Origin: Actinomycetota bacterium
GTDB lineage: Bacteria; Actinomycetota; Acidimicrobiia; Acidimicrobiales; Microtrichaceae
Direction of reading: 5' to 3'
DNA length: 9,305 nucleotides
Assembly: GCA_018268735.1 (NCBI GenBank)
Contig: JAFDWA010000045.1
Location: 1-9,305, forward strand
Shown here piece after piece: positions 1-6,447 of this stretch (within the stretch, counting starts at the first letter, position 1; each line of letters opens with the position of its first letter). Both the position numbers and the translations under genes were made by a program. The notes beneath the pieces are model-generated. The model did not search any database and was not told the DNA's origin. It saw nothing but the letters and a program-made list of their open reading frames with translations.

Positions 1-300
1 CTCGGGCTCGGGAACATCCGGTACCGGGACGTCAACTACCTGGTCGGTGTCGCCATGCAGGTGTGGTTCTACGCGACACCCATCGTCTATGCGATCGAGT
101 CGATCCCTGCCACCTACCAGAAGGTGATCTCGGCCAACCCGATGACCTCCTACGTGTACGCGATGCGTCAGGTCGTCTACTCCCAGGCTCTGCCGAGCAT
201 GCGCAACTGCCTGATGATCGGGGTGTCGGCGAGCTTGAGCCTCGTCGTGGGCTGGTGGCTGTTCAGCCGGTACGCACCGCGCGTGATCGAGGAGCTCTGA
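1..300 (+). CDS. wzm: ABC-2 type polysaccharide export permease (Wzm-like), 3' part only
   Basis: The reading frame is open from base 1 to TGA at 298-300 and gives the last 99 residues of an integral membrane permease; the start lies outside the window. Visible are an IRYRDVNYLV stretch, a hydrophobic segment containing WFYATPIVYAI, the NPM motif (ANPMTSYVYAMRQVVY), and a final transmembrane helix (about residues 74-95, MIGVSASLSLVVGWWLF) followed by a short basic/acidic tail. The RYRD, TPIVY and NPM...R features are characteristic of ABC-2 permeases that export lipid-linked O-antigen, teichoic acid or galactan chains. The Wzt-type ATPase follows after a single base, so the two should form one transporter in the cytoplasmic membrane. 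The assignment is firm for the superfamily; the exact polymer exported is unknown. Confidence 0.88.
   Translation, partial: LGLGNIRYRDVNYLVGVAMQVWFYATPIVYAIESIPATYQKVISANPMTSYVYAMRQVVYSQALPSMRNCLMIGVSASLSLVVGWWLFSRYAPRVIEEL
289..294 (+). promoter_or_regulatory. Ribosome binding site of the wzt gene
   Basis: GAGGAG lies 7 nt upstream of the ATG at 302, inside the last codons of the permease gene. It is a strong Shine-Dalgarno match at normal spacing and supports 302 as the true start. Confidence 0.7.
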
Positions 301-301
301 G

Positions 302-1552
302 ATGGCTGCCATCCGGGTCGAGGGCGTCTCCAAGAAGTTCCGGCTGCAGACCGACAAGGCCCACTCGGTCAAGGAGCTCGTGACGCGACGCGATCGCAGT
401 GCCGGGTTCGACGAGTTCTGGGCGCTGCGCGATGTCTCGCTCGAGATCGAGCAGGGGAGCATGTACGCGCTCGTCGGGCACAACGGCTGTGGCAAGTCCA
501 CGCTGCTGCGCTGCATCGCGGGCATCTATCGCCCGACGGAAGGCAGGGTCACCGTCGAAGGCCGGATCTCGACGCTCCTGGAGCTCGGTGCCGGCTTCCA
601 CCCCGATCTGACCGGCCGGGAGAACGTGTACATGAACGCGACGATCCTCGGCATGACGCGCAAGGAGATCGACGCGGCGTTCGACGAGATCGTCGACTTC
701 GCCGGCGTCTCTGAGTTCATCGACTCCCCGGTCAAGATCTACTCGTCAGGGATGTACATCCGTCTGGGGTTCTCCGTGGCTGTGCACGTGCGACCGGAGA
801 TCCTGATCATCGACGAGGTCATCGCCGTCGGCGACGAGGAGTTCCAGCGCAAGTGCTTCGACCACATGTACACCCTGCGAAAGCAGGGGGTGACGGTGGT
901 CGTGGTCACCCACGGCATGGCGACAGTCCAGACGATGTGCGACCAGGCGTTGTGGCTGGAGCGTGGCGTACCGCAGATGGAGGGTCCGGCACCGAAGGTC
1001 GCCCAGGCCTACATCCGGTCGGTGAACCAGGCGGAGGCCGACCATCCGACCCAGACCGTCGACAGCCCTGACCGCGAGGAGCCTGTGGACGTCGGCATCG
1101 CTCCGGAAGGCGATCACTGGGGATCAGGGGAGCTGCGGATCACCGCAGTGGAGTTCCTGGGTTCGACAGGCGAGCCGGTGGAGGTCGTCCCCGTCGGCGC
1201 TCCCATGCGGATCCGGATCAGCTATGAGAGCACCGAGGCGATCCACAACCCGACGTTCGGGCTCGCGGTGCACTCCGAGAGCGGCGTGCACGTCACCGGC
1301 ACGAACACGCGCCTGAGCAAGCTGCTGACCGGGACCGTCGAGGGCGTCGGGTCCGTCGAGTACCGGACGGATCACCTCCCGCTGCTACCGGGCACCTACA
1401 TGGTGAGCGTCGCAGTCGAGGACCAGCACTCCCAGCACACCTATGACCGCTACGACCTCGGTTGGCGCCTTCGGGTTCGTCAGGACAGCGACCTCGTGAT
1501 GCACGGCCTGGTGGACATCGGCGGCGAGTGGCAGGTTCGGAGCCGAAGCTGA
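302..1552 (+). CDS. wzt: Polysaccharide ABC transporter ATP-binding protein with C-terminal glycan-recognition domain (Wzt-like)
   Basis: This 416-residue protein powers export of a lipid-linked polysaccharide through the permease encoded just upstream. Residues 1-240 are the nucleotide-binding domain: Walker A GHNGCGKST at 59-67, a degenerate signature YSSGM at 147-151 (usual for this family in place of LSGGQ), Walker B ILIIDE at 167-172 followed by VIAVGDEEF, and the switch histidine H204 in VVTHG. Residues 240-272 form an acidic, proline-rich linker. Residues 275-412 resemble the Wzt_C beta-sandwich (SGELRITAVEFL, GTNT, LLPGTYMVSVAVED). In E. coli O8/O9a-type systems, that domain binds the modified non-reducing end of the finished chain before export. 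Long Wzt proteins with this domain usually go with chain-terminating enzymes, which fits the two methyltransferases that follow. The start is set by a strong ribosome binding site. Confidence 0.93.
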   Translation: MAAIRVEGVSKKFRLQTDKAHSVKELVTRRDRSAGFDEFWALRDVSLEIEQGSMYALVGHNGCGKSTLLRCIAGIYRPTEGRVTVEGRISTLLELGAGFHPDLTGRENVYMNATILGMTRKEIDAAFDEIVDFAGVSEFIDSPVKIYSSGMYIRLGFSVAVHVRPEILIIDEVIAVGDEEFQRKCFDHMYTLRKQGVTVVVVTHGMATVQTMCDQALWLERGVPQMEGPAPKVAQAYIRSVNQAEADHPTQTVDSPDREEPVDVGIAPEGDHWGSGELRITAVEFLGSTGEPVEVVPVGAPMRIRISYESTEAIHNPTFGLAVHSESGVHVTGTNTRLSKLLTGTVEGVGSVEYRTDHLPLLPGTYMVSVAVEDQHSQHTYDRYDLGWRLRVRQDSDLVMHGLVDIGGEWQVRSRS

Positions 1553-2865
1553 ACCCGATCCTCGACGGGGCCGTCGGGAGGGCGCTCGGGCGGTCCAGGC
1601 ACTGGGCCGAGGAACGAGCCTGGCGCACCCGGCGCGGATCTCGGTGGCTGCTTCGCCGGGACCTGCAGATCCTCGACCGGTTCCGGGCGTCGGACCGCGG
1701 TGGAGAGTTCGCGGCCGTGGAACGATCCGTGCACTCCCAGAACGGAGAGGACGGCATCCTGTCCCACCTGTTCTCGCTGCTGGGGGTGAGGACCGGCGTC
1801 TTCGTCGAGATCGGTGCTGCTGACGGGGAGCAGAACTGCACCCGTGCGCTCGCCGAGGCGGGCTGGAGCGGCTTCTGGATCGAAGGCGACTCGGAGCTCG
1901 TCGCCCACGCCCGCGGCCTGGGTCTGGACGAGCGCGTCCGCGTCGAGCAGCTGATGGTGACGCCCTCGACGGTCGTCGCCGCTCTGAAGGGGATGGGCGT
2001 GCCGCGTCGATTCGACCTGCTCAGCCTCGACATCGACAGCTGCGACTTCTGGGTGATGCGTGAAGTCCTGCGAGAGCTCTCCCCGACGGTGATCGTGGTC
2101 GAGATCAACGGTGAGCATCCGTGGCCGTGGGTGCTGCCGCTGCGACGCGGCACGGGGCCCTCCGCCCGCGGCTGGGACGGATCGTGGAACTACGGCGCGA
2201 GCCTCGGCGCGTACGACGGGTTGCTGTCTGGTGCCGGGTACTCCCTGGTCGGCTGCGACCTGCAGGGGGTCAACGCCTTCTTCGTGAGCTCAGCGTCGCT
2301 GGTCGACGGGATGCACACCGGGCCGTGGCGGTCCTTCTACCGACCGCCTTCGCACCGGCCGGGAACGCTCGGCCACCCTCGTCGCAGTCCTGTGGCACCG
2401 ACCGTCGGCGACGCCGGCGAGGTCGTGGGTGGCGCCGCCGAGCTCGATCGCGTTCGGTTCGCTGCGGTGGAGGTCATCGGTCCTGCCAGACGGCGCCCGG
2501 GTGAGCCGGTGCTCCTGCTCCTCGATGTCGACAACGGAACCCGATCGACGCTGGCGAGCGCCGGCGACCACCCGCATCGGCTGACCTATCGGATCTTCGA
2601 CATCGTGGACGGGTCCGAAGTCGGTGAGCGGGAACCGCACCGGTCCCGGCTCGCGTCGGCCGTTCCACCCGGATCGACTCGGGTGAGCGGTCTCGAGGTG
2701 ATCGCCCCGGCCCACAGCGGGGACTACCTGGTCGTGCCGACCCTCGTGCACGAGGGAGTCGGCTGGCGTGATCCCGATCCCTCAGAGGGGATCCTCCTGA
2801 CGGTGTCCGACCAGGGGTCGAACCCTGCCGGCGAGGGCGGAGACCCACTCCTGGCCGACGGTTAG
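1528..2865 (+). CDS. FkbM-type methyltransferase with C-terminal beta-sandwich-like domain
   Basis: Using GTG at 1528 the product is 445 residues. After a basic N-terminal helix region comes SQNGED (70-75), the SAM-binding motif VFVEIGAADGE (91-101), WIEGD (117-121), LLSLDIDSCDFW (165-176) and the NYGASLGAYDGLL...NAFFV segment. Together these mark the FkbM family, whose members O-methylate sugars and other hydroxyls. A Pro/Arg linker (about 268-300) leads to a second domain (307-428) with alternating beta-strand pattern, a PPG turn, GDYLVVPTLVHEGVGW near its end, and the look of an immunoglobulin-like or carbohydrate-binding sandwich. The end of Wzt overlaps the start by 25 bases. The start is uncertain: TTG 1462 would overlap by 91 bases, CTG 1549 has the better ribosome binding site, and GTG 1717 is also possible but would drop a well-coding N-terminus. 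The likely role is methylating the polysaccharide or its end; the substrate is unknown. Confidence 0.82.
   Translation: MAGSEPKLNPILDGAVGRALGRSRHWAEERAWRTRRGSRWLLRRDLQILDRFRASDRGGEFAAVERSVHSQNGEDGILSHLFSLLGVRTGVFVEIGAADGEQNCTRALAEAGWSGFWIEGDSELVAHARGLGLDERVRVEQLMVTPSTVVAALKGMGVPRRFDLLSLDIDSCDFWVMREVLRELSPTVIVVEINGEHPWPWVLPLRRGTGPSARGWDGSWNYGASLGAYDGLLSGAGYSLVGCDLQGVNAFFVSSASLVDGMHTGPWRSFYRPPSHRPGTLGHPRRSPVAPTVGDAGEVVGGAAELDRVRFAAVEVIGPARRRPGEPVLLLLDVDNGTRSTLASAGDHPHRLTYRIFDIVDGSEVGEREPHRSRLASAVPPGSTRVSGLEVIAPAHSGDYLVVPTLVHEGVGWRDPDPSEGILLTVSDQGSNPAGEGGDPLLADG
1538..1551 (+). promoter_or_regulatory. Possible ribosome binding site and CTG start overlapping the wzt stop
   Basis: CGGAG (1538-1542) sits 6 nt before CTG at 1549-1551, which overlaps the wzt stop TGA (1550-1552) as CTGA. 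Translation from here would begin LNPILDGAVGR, a normal-looking N-terminus. The GTG at 1528 has no comparable Shine-Dalgarno sequence. CTG starts are rare in bacteria, so this is an alternative, not the main call. Confidence 0.35.
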
Positions 2866-2876
2866 TATCGGCCGCC

Positions 2877-4133
2877 GTGACCGACACGACCGATCTCGAC
2901 CAGGTTCTCGAGGAGGTTCGCGCCGCGGCCGAGGCTGCACGAGCCAGCGGGGTGTACCCCGAGGGCTTGGAGGAGGCGCTGCAGAGCGACTTCGCCCGTC
3001 AGCTCCGGCGCCCGGATCCACGGGAGCGGATCCTGCACCTCCGTCACGAGCTCGACCGCCTGAACGCCGCCGACCACTTCCGGCGCGCCTCGGCCCCGAC
3101 GACCTCCTCGGTGCCCGGAGGGAGCGCGGCCCACAAGGCGGTCGCCAAGGTGGTCGGGCGTCAGATCGAGGGCCTCTCGGATCGGATGCAGGAGTTCTCC
3201 CAGGACCTCCTGCCGGTCATCAGCCACGTGGTCGACGGCCTCCAGGACCCGCGGTCGCACATCCACGACGACATCGTGCACGAGCTCGACTCGATGCAGG
3301 ACCGCGTCGCCGGGCTCCAGTCGACGCTGGATCGCCTCGGTGTCACGTTCAGCGAGACCGCGTCGGTGATGGCTCGGATGCTCGACCACCTCAACGAGCT
3401 CGATGGCATCGGCGCCCGACTCGATCGGCTCGAGGAGGCGGAACGTCGAAGGGGGTTCGACCCGTTCTTCGACTACGGCGCCTTCGAGGACGTCGCCCGA
3501 GGATCGTCCGAGGGGATCGCCTTGGAGTACGGCGACCTCGCGGATCGACTTGCCGCGTCACCCGGCCCGGTCCTCGACATCGGTGCTGGACGCGGCGAGT
3601 TCCTCCAGCTCATGGCCGACCGGGGCACCACGTGCTGGGGCATCGAGATCGATGAGCAGCTGGTTCGCGCCGGTCGCGAGGCCGGTCTGGACGTTCGCCT
3701 CGGCGACGGGGTCGAGGCGCTCCGCGAGGCGTCCTTCGGATCCCTCGGAGCGATCGTCCTCCTGCATGTGATCGAGCACCTGACCGTGAACGAGCTCATG
3801 GAGCTGGTGCAGCTCTCACGGGATCGACTCGCTCCAGGCGGGTTCCTGGTCATGGAGACCCCGAACCCGCAGTCGCTGTACGTGTTTGCACGAGCGTTCT
3901 GGCTGGATCCCACCCACAGCAAGCCGGTGCACCCCGTGTACCTCGAGTTCATGCTGCGCCAGGCAGGCTACGACCACGTCGAGTACGACTGGACCGCGGC
4001 TCCGGACGAGTCCGAGCAGCTGATCCTCCCCGACGACGACTCACCGCTCGCAGCGGTGGTGGCCGAGAACGCTCGTCGCGTCAACGCGCTGGTGTTCGGC
4101 GCTCAGAACTACCGCGTCGTCGCCATCCGCTGA
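2877..4133 (+). CDS. Class I SAM-dependent methyltransferase with long N-terminal coiled-coil region
   Basis: This 418-residue protein starts at GTG 2877, 11 bases after the previous stop. The ribosome binding site is poor, so the start is somewhat uncertain. Residues 1-70 are charged and helical, 71-85 form a Ser/Thr/Pro/Gly break, and 88-192 are predominantly helical with heptad-like spacing of Leu/Ile/Val (DRLGVTF..., LDHLNELDGIGARLDRLEEAERR), suggesting a coiled coil. The catalytic domain follows: FDPFFDYGAFED (194-205), SAM motif VLDIGAGRGEF (232-242), IEIDE (256-260), HVIEHL (297-302), ETPNPQSLY (327-335) and DPTHSKPVHP (344-353). The ETPNP...DPTH..P.HP pattern is typical of methyltransferases in O-antigen and related glycan clusters, including chain-terminating ones of WbdD type. 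No kinase domain is visible. It may cap or modify the glycan; that is inferred from family and context. Confidence 0.87.
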   Translation: MTDTTDLDQVLEEVRAAAEAARASGVYPEGLEEALQSDFARQLRRPDPRERILHLRHELDRLNAADHFRRASAPTTSSVPGGSAAHKAVAKVVGRQIEGLSDRMQEFSQDLLPVISHVVDGLQDPRSHIHDDIVHELDSMQDRVAGLQSTLDRLGVTFSETASVMARMLDHLNELDGIGARLDRLEEAERRRGFDPFFDYGAFEDVARGSSEGIALEYGDLADRLAASPGPVLDIGAGRGEFLQLMADRGTTCWGIEIDEQLVRAGREAGLDVRLGDGVEALREASFGSLGAIVLLHVIEHLTVNELMELVQLSRDRLAPGGFLVMETPNPQSLYVFARAFWLDPTHSKPVHPVYLEFMLRQAGYDHVEYDWTAAPDESEQLILPDDDSPLAAVVAENARRVNALVFGAQNYRVVAIR

Positions 4134-5227
4134 TGCGGATCAGCCAGCTGCTCGTCGGCGCAGGGCCAGGTGACGCCGTCACCGGAGCGGCGCTACGACT
4201 CAGGGATGCACTGCGCCGCATCGCGTCGTCGAGCATCTACGCGGTCCACATCCACCCTGCGTTGCGATCCGACGTCGTCGATCTGCATCGCTTCCCCCTG
4301 GACGGATCGCCGGAGGACGTCGTCATCGTCCATGTGAGCATCGGCGAACCGGGGTTCGTCGACTTCGTGGCGAACTGCCCCGAACGCGTCGTGCTCTGCT
4401 ACCACAACATCACGCCGGCTCGCTTCTTCGAGCCGACGGAGCCGGCGTTCGCCGCCCGGGTTCGGGCGGGGCGGTGGGAGCTGCGAACCCTCGCCGCCGT
4501 CGCCGACGGCGCGATCGCAGATTCGCGCTTCAACGCGTCCGATCTCGAAGCCATAGGGATGTCGGGGGTCGAGGTCGCTGCCCCACCGCTCGACCTCGAC
4601 CGCCTCCTCGGGACCGAACCGGATGCCGCGACCGTGGCGGAGCTCGAGGGGTGCTCCGGGCCGGTGGTCCTGTGGGTGGGCCAGGTGCTCCCGCACAAGC
4701 GACCTGACCTGGCAGTCGATGCACTGCACCTGCTGAACGTCAACCACCAACCTGATGCGCGCCTCTACCTCGCCGGGCGCTACACGAGCCCGGTCTGGTC
4801 CAGTGCGTTGGTCCGTCACGTCGAGAGCCTGAAGCTTCCGAACGCCCGCGTGCTCGGATCGGTGAGCGATTCGCAGCTCGCAGCGCTGTACCGCGGAGCG
4901 GACGCCCTGTTGATCACGAGCGAGCACGAAGGGTTCTGCGTGCCGGTGGTCGAGGCGTTCGCCTTCGGGCTGCCGGTCGTGGCCCGAGCCTACGGTGCGA
5001 TCGGTGAGACAGCCGCCGGGGCTGCGATGGTGCTGCCACAGGAGGCAGGTGCTCCGGAGCTCTGCGAGGCGCTGGCGCGTGTGCTCACCGACGACGCGGT
5101 TCGGGTCGATCTCGTCAGCCGAGGCCACGAGCGGGCAGCCGAACTGACGTCGGAGACGACGCTGGTCGGGTTCCTGCGCTCCCTTGCACGGGTGTTGGAG
5201 CCCGACGGGGGGCGGAGCCATCCGTGA
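4133..5227 (+). CDS. GT4-family glycosyltransferase
   Basis: This 364-residue retaining glycosyltransferase has a GT-B fold; it probably acts in the cytoplasm and adds a sugar from a nucleotide donor to the lipid-linked glycan. The ATG overlaps the preceding stop as TGATG, implying translational coupling; there is no clear ribosome binding site of its own. The N-terminal Rossmann half has a glycine-rich loop (GAGPGDAVTGAALRLRDAL, 9-27), VHVSIGEPG (67-74), YHNITPARFFEP (90-101) and GRWEL...ADSRFNASDL (113-138). The C-terminal half has WVGQVLPHKRPDL (181-193), with the donor-phosphate-binding basic pair K189/R190. It also has a complete EX7E motif with E266 and E274 in SEHEGFCVPVVEAFAFGLPVV. 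The YHNITP signature defines a GT4 subgroup often found next to Wzt-type exporters. Sugar specificity cannot be told from sequence; the length is normal and no defect is seen. Confidence 0.88.
   Translation: MRISQLLVGAGPGDAVTGAALRLRDALRRIASSSIYAVHIHPALRSDVVDLHRFPLDGSPEDVVIVHVSIGEPGFVDFVANCPERVVLCYHNITPARFFEPTEPAFAARVRAGRWELRTLAAVADGAIADSRFNASDLEAIGMSGVEVAAPPLDLDRLLGTEPDAATVAELEGCSGPVVLWVGQVLPHKRPDLAVDALHLLNVNHQPDARLYLAGRYTSPVWSSALVRHVESLKLPNARVLGSVSDSQLAALYRGADALLITSEHEGFCVPVVEAFAFGLPVVARAYGAIGETAAGAAMVLPQEAGAPELCEALARVLTDDAVRVDLVSRGHERAAELTSETTLVGFLRSLARVLEPDGGRSHP
5211..5217 (+). promoter_or_regulatory. Ribosome binding site of the first duplicated glycosyltransferase
   Basis: GGCGGAG ends 6 nt before GTG 5224 and lies within the end of the upstream glycosyltransferase gene. 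It fixes the GTG start, which overlaps the preceding stop as GTGA. Confidence 0.6.
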
Positions 5228-6447
5228 AGATCCTCTACTGCGTGCAGCGCTACGGGCCGGAGATCGCTGGTGGCGCAGAGGCGGCGTGTCGGAACCTGGC
5301 ACGCCGCATGGTCGGGCGGGGCCACGACGTCGAGGTCCTGACCACGAGGGCGTTGACCTACAGCGACTGGGCTGATCACTTCCCCGGTGGCACCTCGGAG
5401 CTCGACGGCCTGCTGGTGCACCGAGTCGGTGTGCGCGAGCCACGTTCGGAGCAGAGGTTCCTCCCGTTGCACATGCGGGTGACGACCGGTGCGCCGCCAG
5501 CCTCGGCGGTTGCGATGGATTGGCTGCGGGTGCTGGGCCCCGACTCTCCAGCGGTCCTGACATGGCTCGATCGCGAGGCCGGCCGGTTCGACGTCGTCGT
5601 CTTCTACACCTACCTCTACACGCCCGCTGGGTTGGGGCTGAGGGTGGCGAGCGCCCACACGCCGACCGTGCTGCACCCGGCAGCCCACGACGAACCGGCC
5701 TGGTGGCTCGACGTGTACCGGCCGATGCTCGACGCGGCCGACGGCTTCTCCTTCCAGACACCGGAAGAAGCGGACCTCGTCGCGGCTCGCGGTCACCGGC
5801 CCCGTGTCGACGAGCTGGTCGGCATGGGTGTCGACACGGAGGTCGTCGGCGACGGCGACAGGTTCCGATCACGGATCGGTCTCGGAGCGGAGCCCATCGT
5901 CTTGTACCTGGGACGGATCGATCCAGGCAAGGGCCCCGACGAGCTGTACCGCTACATGGCCACGCTCCGCGACCGGGGGCGAACCGACGCGACACTGGTC
6001 GTGGTCGGCGAGCCGGTCGTCGAACTGCCCGAACACCCCGGTGTGCGCTACACCGGCTTCGTCGACGAGCAGACCAAGCACGACGCGCTCGCTGCCGCGA
6101 CGGTGTTCGCCCAACCGTCCTACTTCGAGAGCTTCTCCCTGTCGTTGTGCGAGGCCTGGGTCCAGCGTCGTCCGGCGTTGGTGCAGCGACGCTGTGCGGT
6201 CCTCGCCGGTCAGGCTCGACGCAGCAGAGGCGCCCTGCCATACGGGAGCCTGGCGGAGTTCGACGCCGGGCTCGCCCGCCTCCTGCGAGATCCGCACCTT
6301 CGGGCGGCGATGGGCGACGCGGGTCACGACTACGTCACGTCGAACTACTCCTGGGGGGTCGTGCTCGACCGCTACGAGCGACTGCTCGAACGCGTCGTCG
6401 CCGAGCGGAGTGCAGCATCGGAACGCAGCCTGAGCTCGTCGTCGTGA
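5224..6447 (+). CDS. GT4-family glycosyltransferase, first copy of a tandem pair
   Basis: This 407-residue GT-B glycosyltransferase begins MKILYCVQRYGPEIAGGAEA, with the glycine-rich donor/acceptor loop typical of GT4 N-termini. Further landmarks are the GRFDVVVFYTYLYTP core strand (120-134), TVLHPAAHDEP (148-158), QTPEEADLV (178-186), GRIDPGKGPDEL (230-241), TGFVDEQTK (277-285), and PSYFESFSLSLCEAW (298-312). The EX7E glutamates E302 and E310 are both present. CAVLAGQARRS (324-334) closes the active-site region, and the protein ends in a serine-rich tail (SLSSSS). The GTG start overlaps the upstream stop by four bases and has a good ribosome binding site. It is probably cytoplasmic and adds one residue of the polysaccharide repeat. 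The next gene is its paralogue, aligned without gaps for about the first 209 residues. The HPAAHDEP motif marks a distinct GT4 subgroup; donor and acceptor are unknown. Confidence 0.88.
   Translation: MKILYCVQRYGPEIAGGAEAACRNLARRMVGRGHDVEVLTTRALTYSDWADHFPGGTSELDGLLVHRVGVREPRSEQRFLPLHMRVTTGAPPASAVAMDWLRVLGPDSPAVLTWLDREAGRFDVVVFYTYLYTPAGLGLRVASAHTPTVLHPAAHDEPAWWLDVYRPMLDAADGFSFQTPEEADLVAARGHRPRVDELVGMGVDTEVVGDGDRFRSRIGLGAEPIVLYLGRIDPGKGPDELYRYMATLRDRGRTDATLVVVGEPVVELPEHPGVRYTGFVDEQTKHDALAAATVFAQPSYFESFSLSLCEAWVQRRPALVQRRCAVLAGQARRSRGALPYGSLAEFDAGLARLLRDPHLRAAMGDAGHDYVTSNYSWGVVLDRYERLLERVVAERSAASERSLSSSS

Noticed and set aside
1462..1527. TTG start at 1462 for the FkbM-type methyltransferase
   Set aside because: It would overlap wzt by 91 bases, and the added residues are Arg/Pro/Gly-rich and look like a shadow of the wzt frame.
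1293..2153. 286-codon open frame on the - strand
   Set aside because: Composition is Arg/Ser-rich with no recognisable motif. The + strand here encodes the end of Wzt and the SAM-binding core of the methyltransferase.
2866..2876. Intergenic gap checked for promoter or terminator
   Set aside because: Only 11 bases (TATCGGCCGCC), with no room for a promoter and no T-tract.
5916..5925. GGATCGATCC palindrome
   Set aside because: It falls inside the conserved GRIDPG coding motif and is explained by codon use (GGACGGATCGATCCAGGC); there is no sign of an operator or terminator.
4193..6241. 682-codon open frame on the - strand
   Set aside because: It is Arg/Pro/Ser-rich without any domain and lies opposite two glycosyltransferase genes with clear motifs. 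Long antisense frames are common in high-GC DNA.
5520..6443. 5' extension of the second duplicated glycosyltransferase frame
   Set aside because: The extension gives Arg/Gly-rich sequence inside the first copy. Homology with the paralogue begins exactly at GTG 6444, so 6444 is the start.
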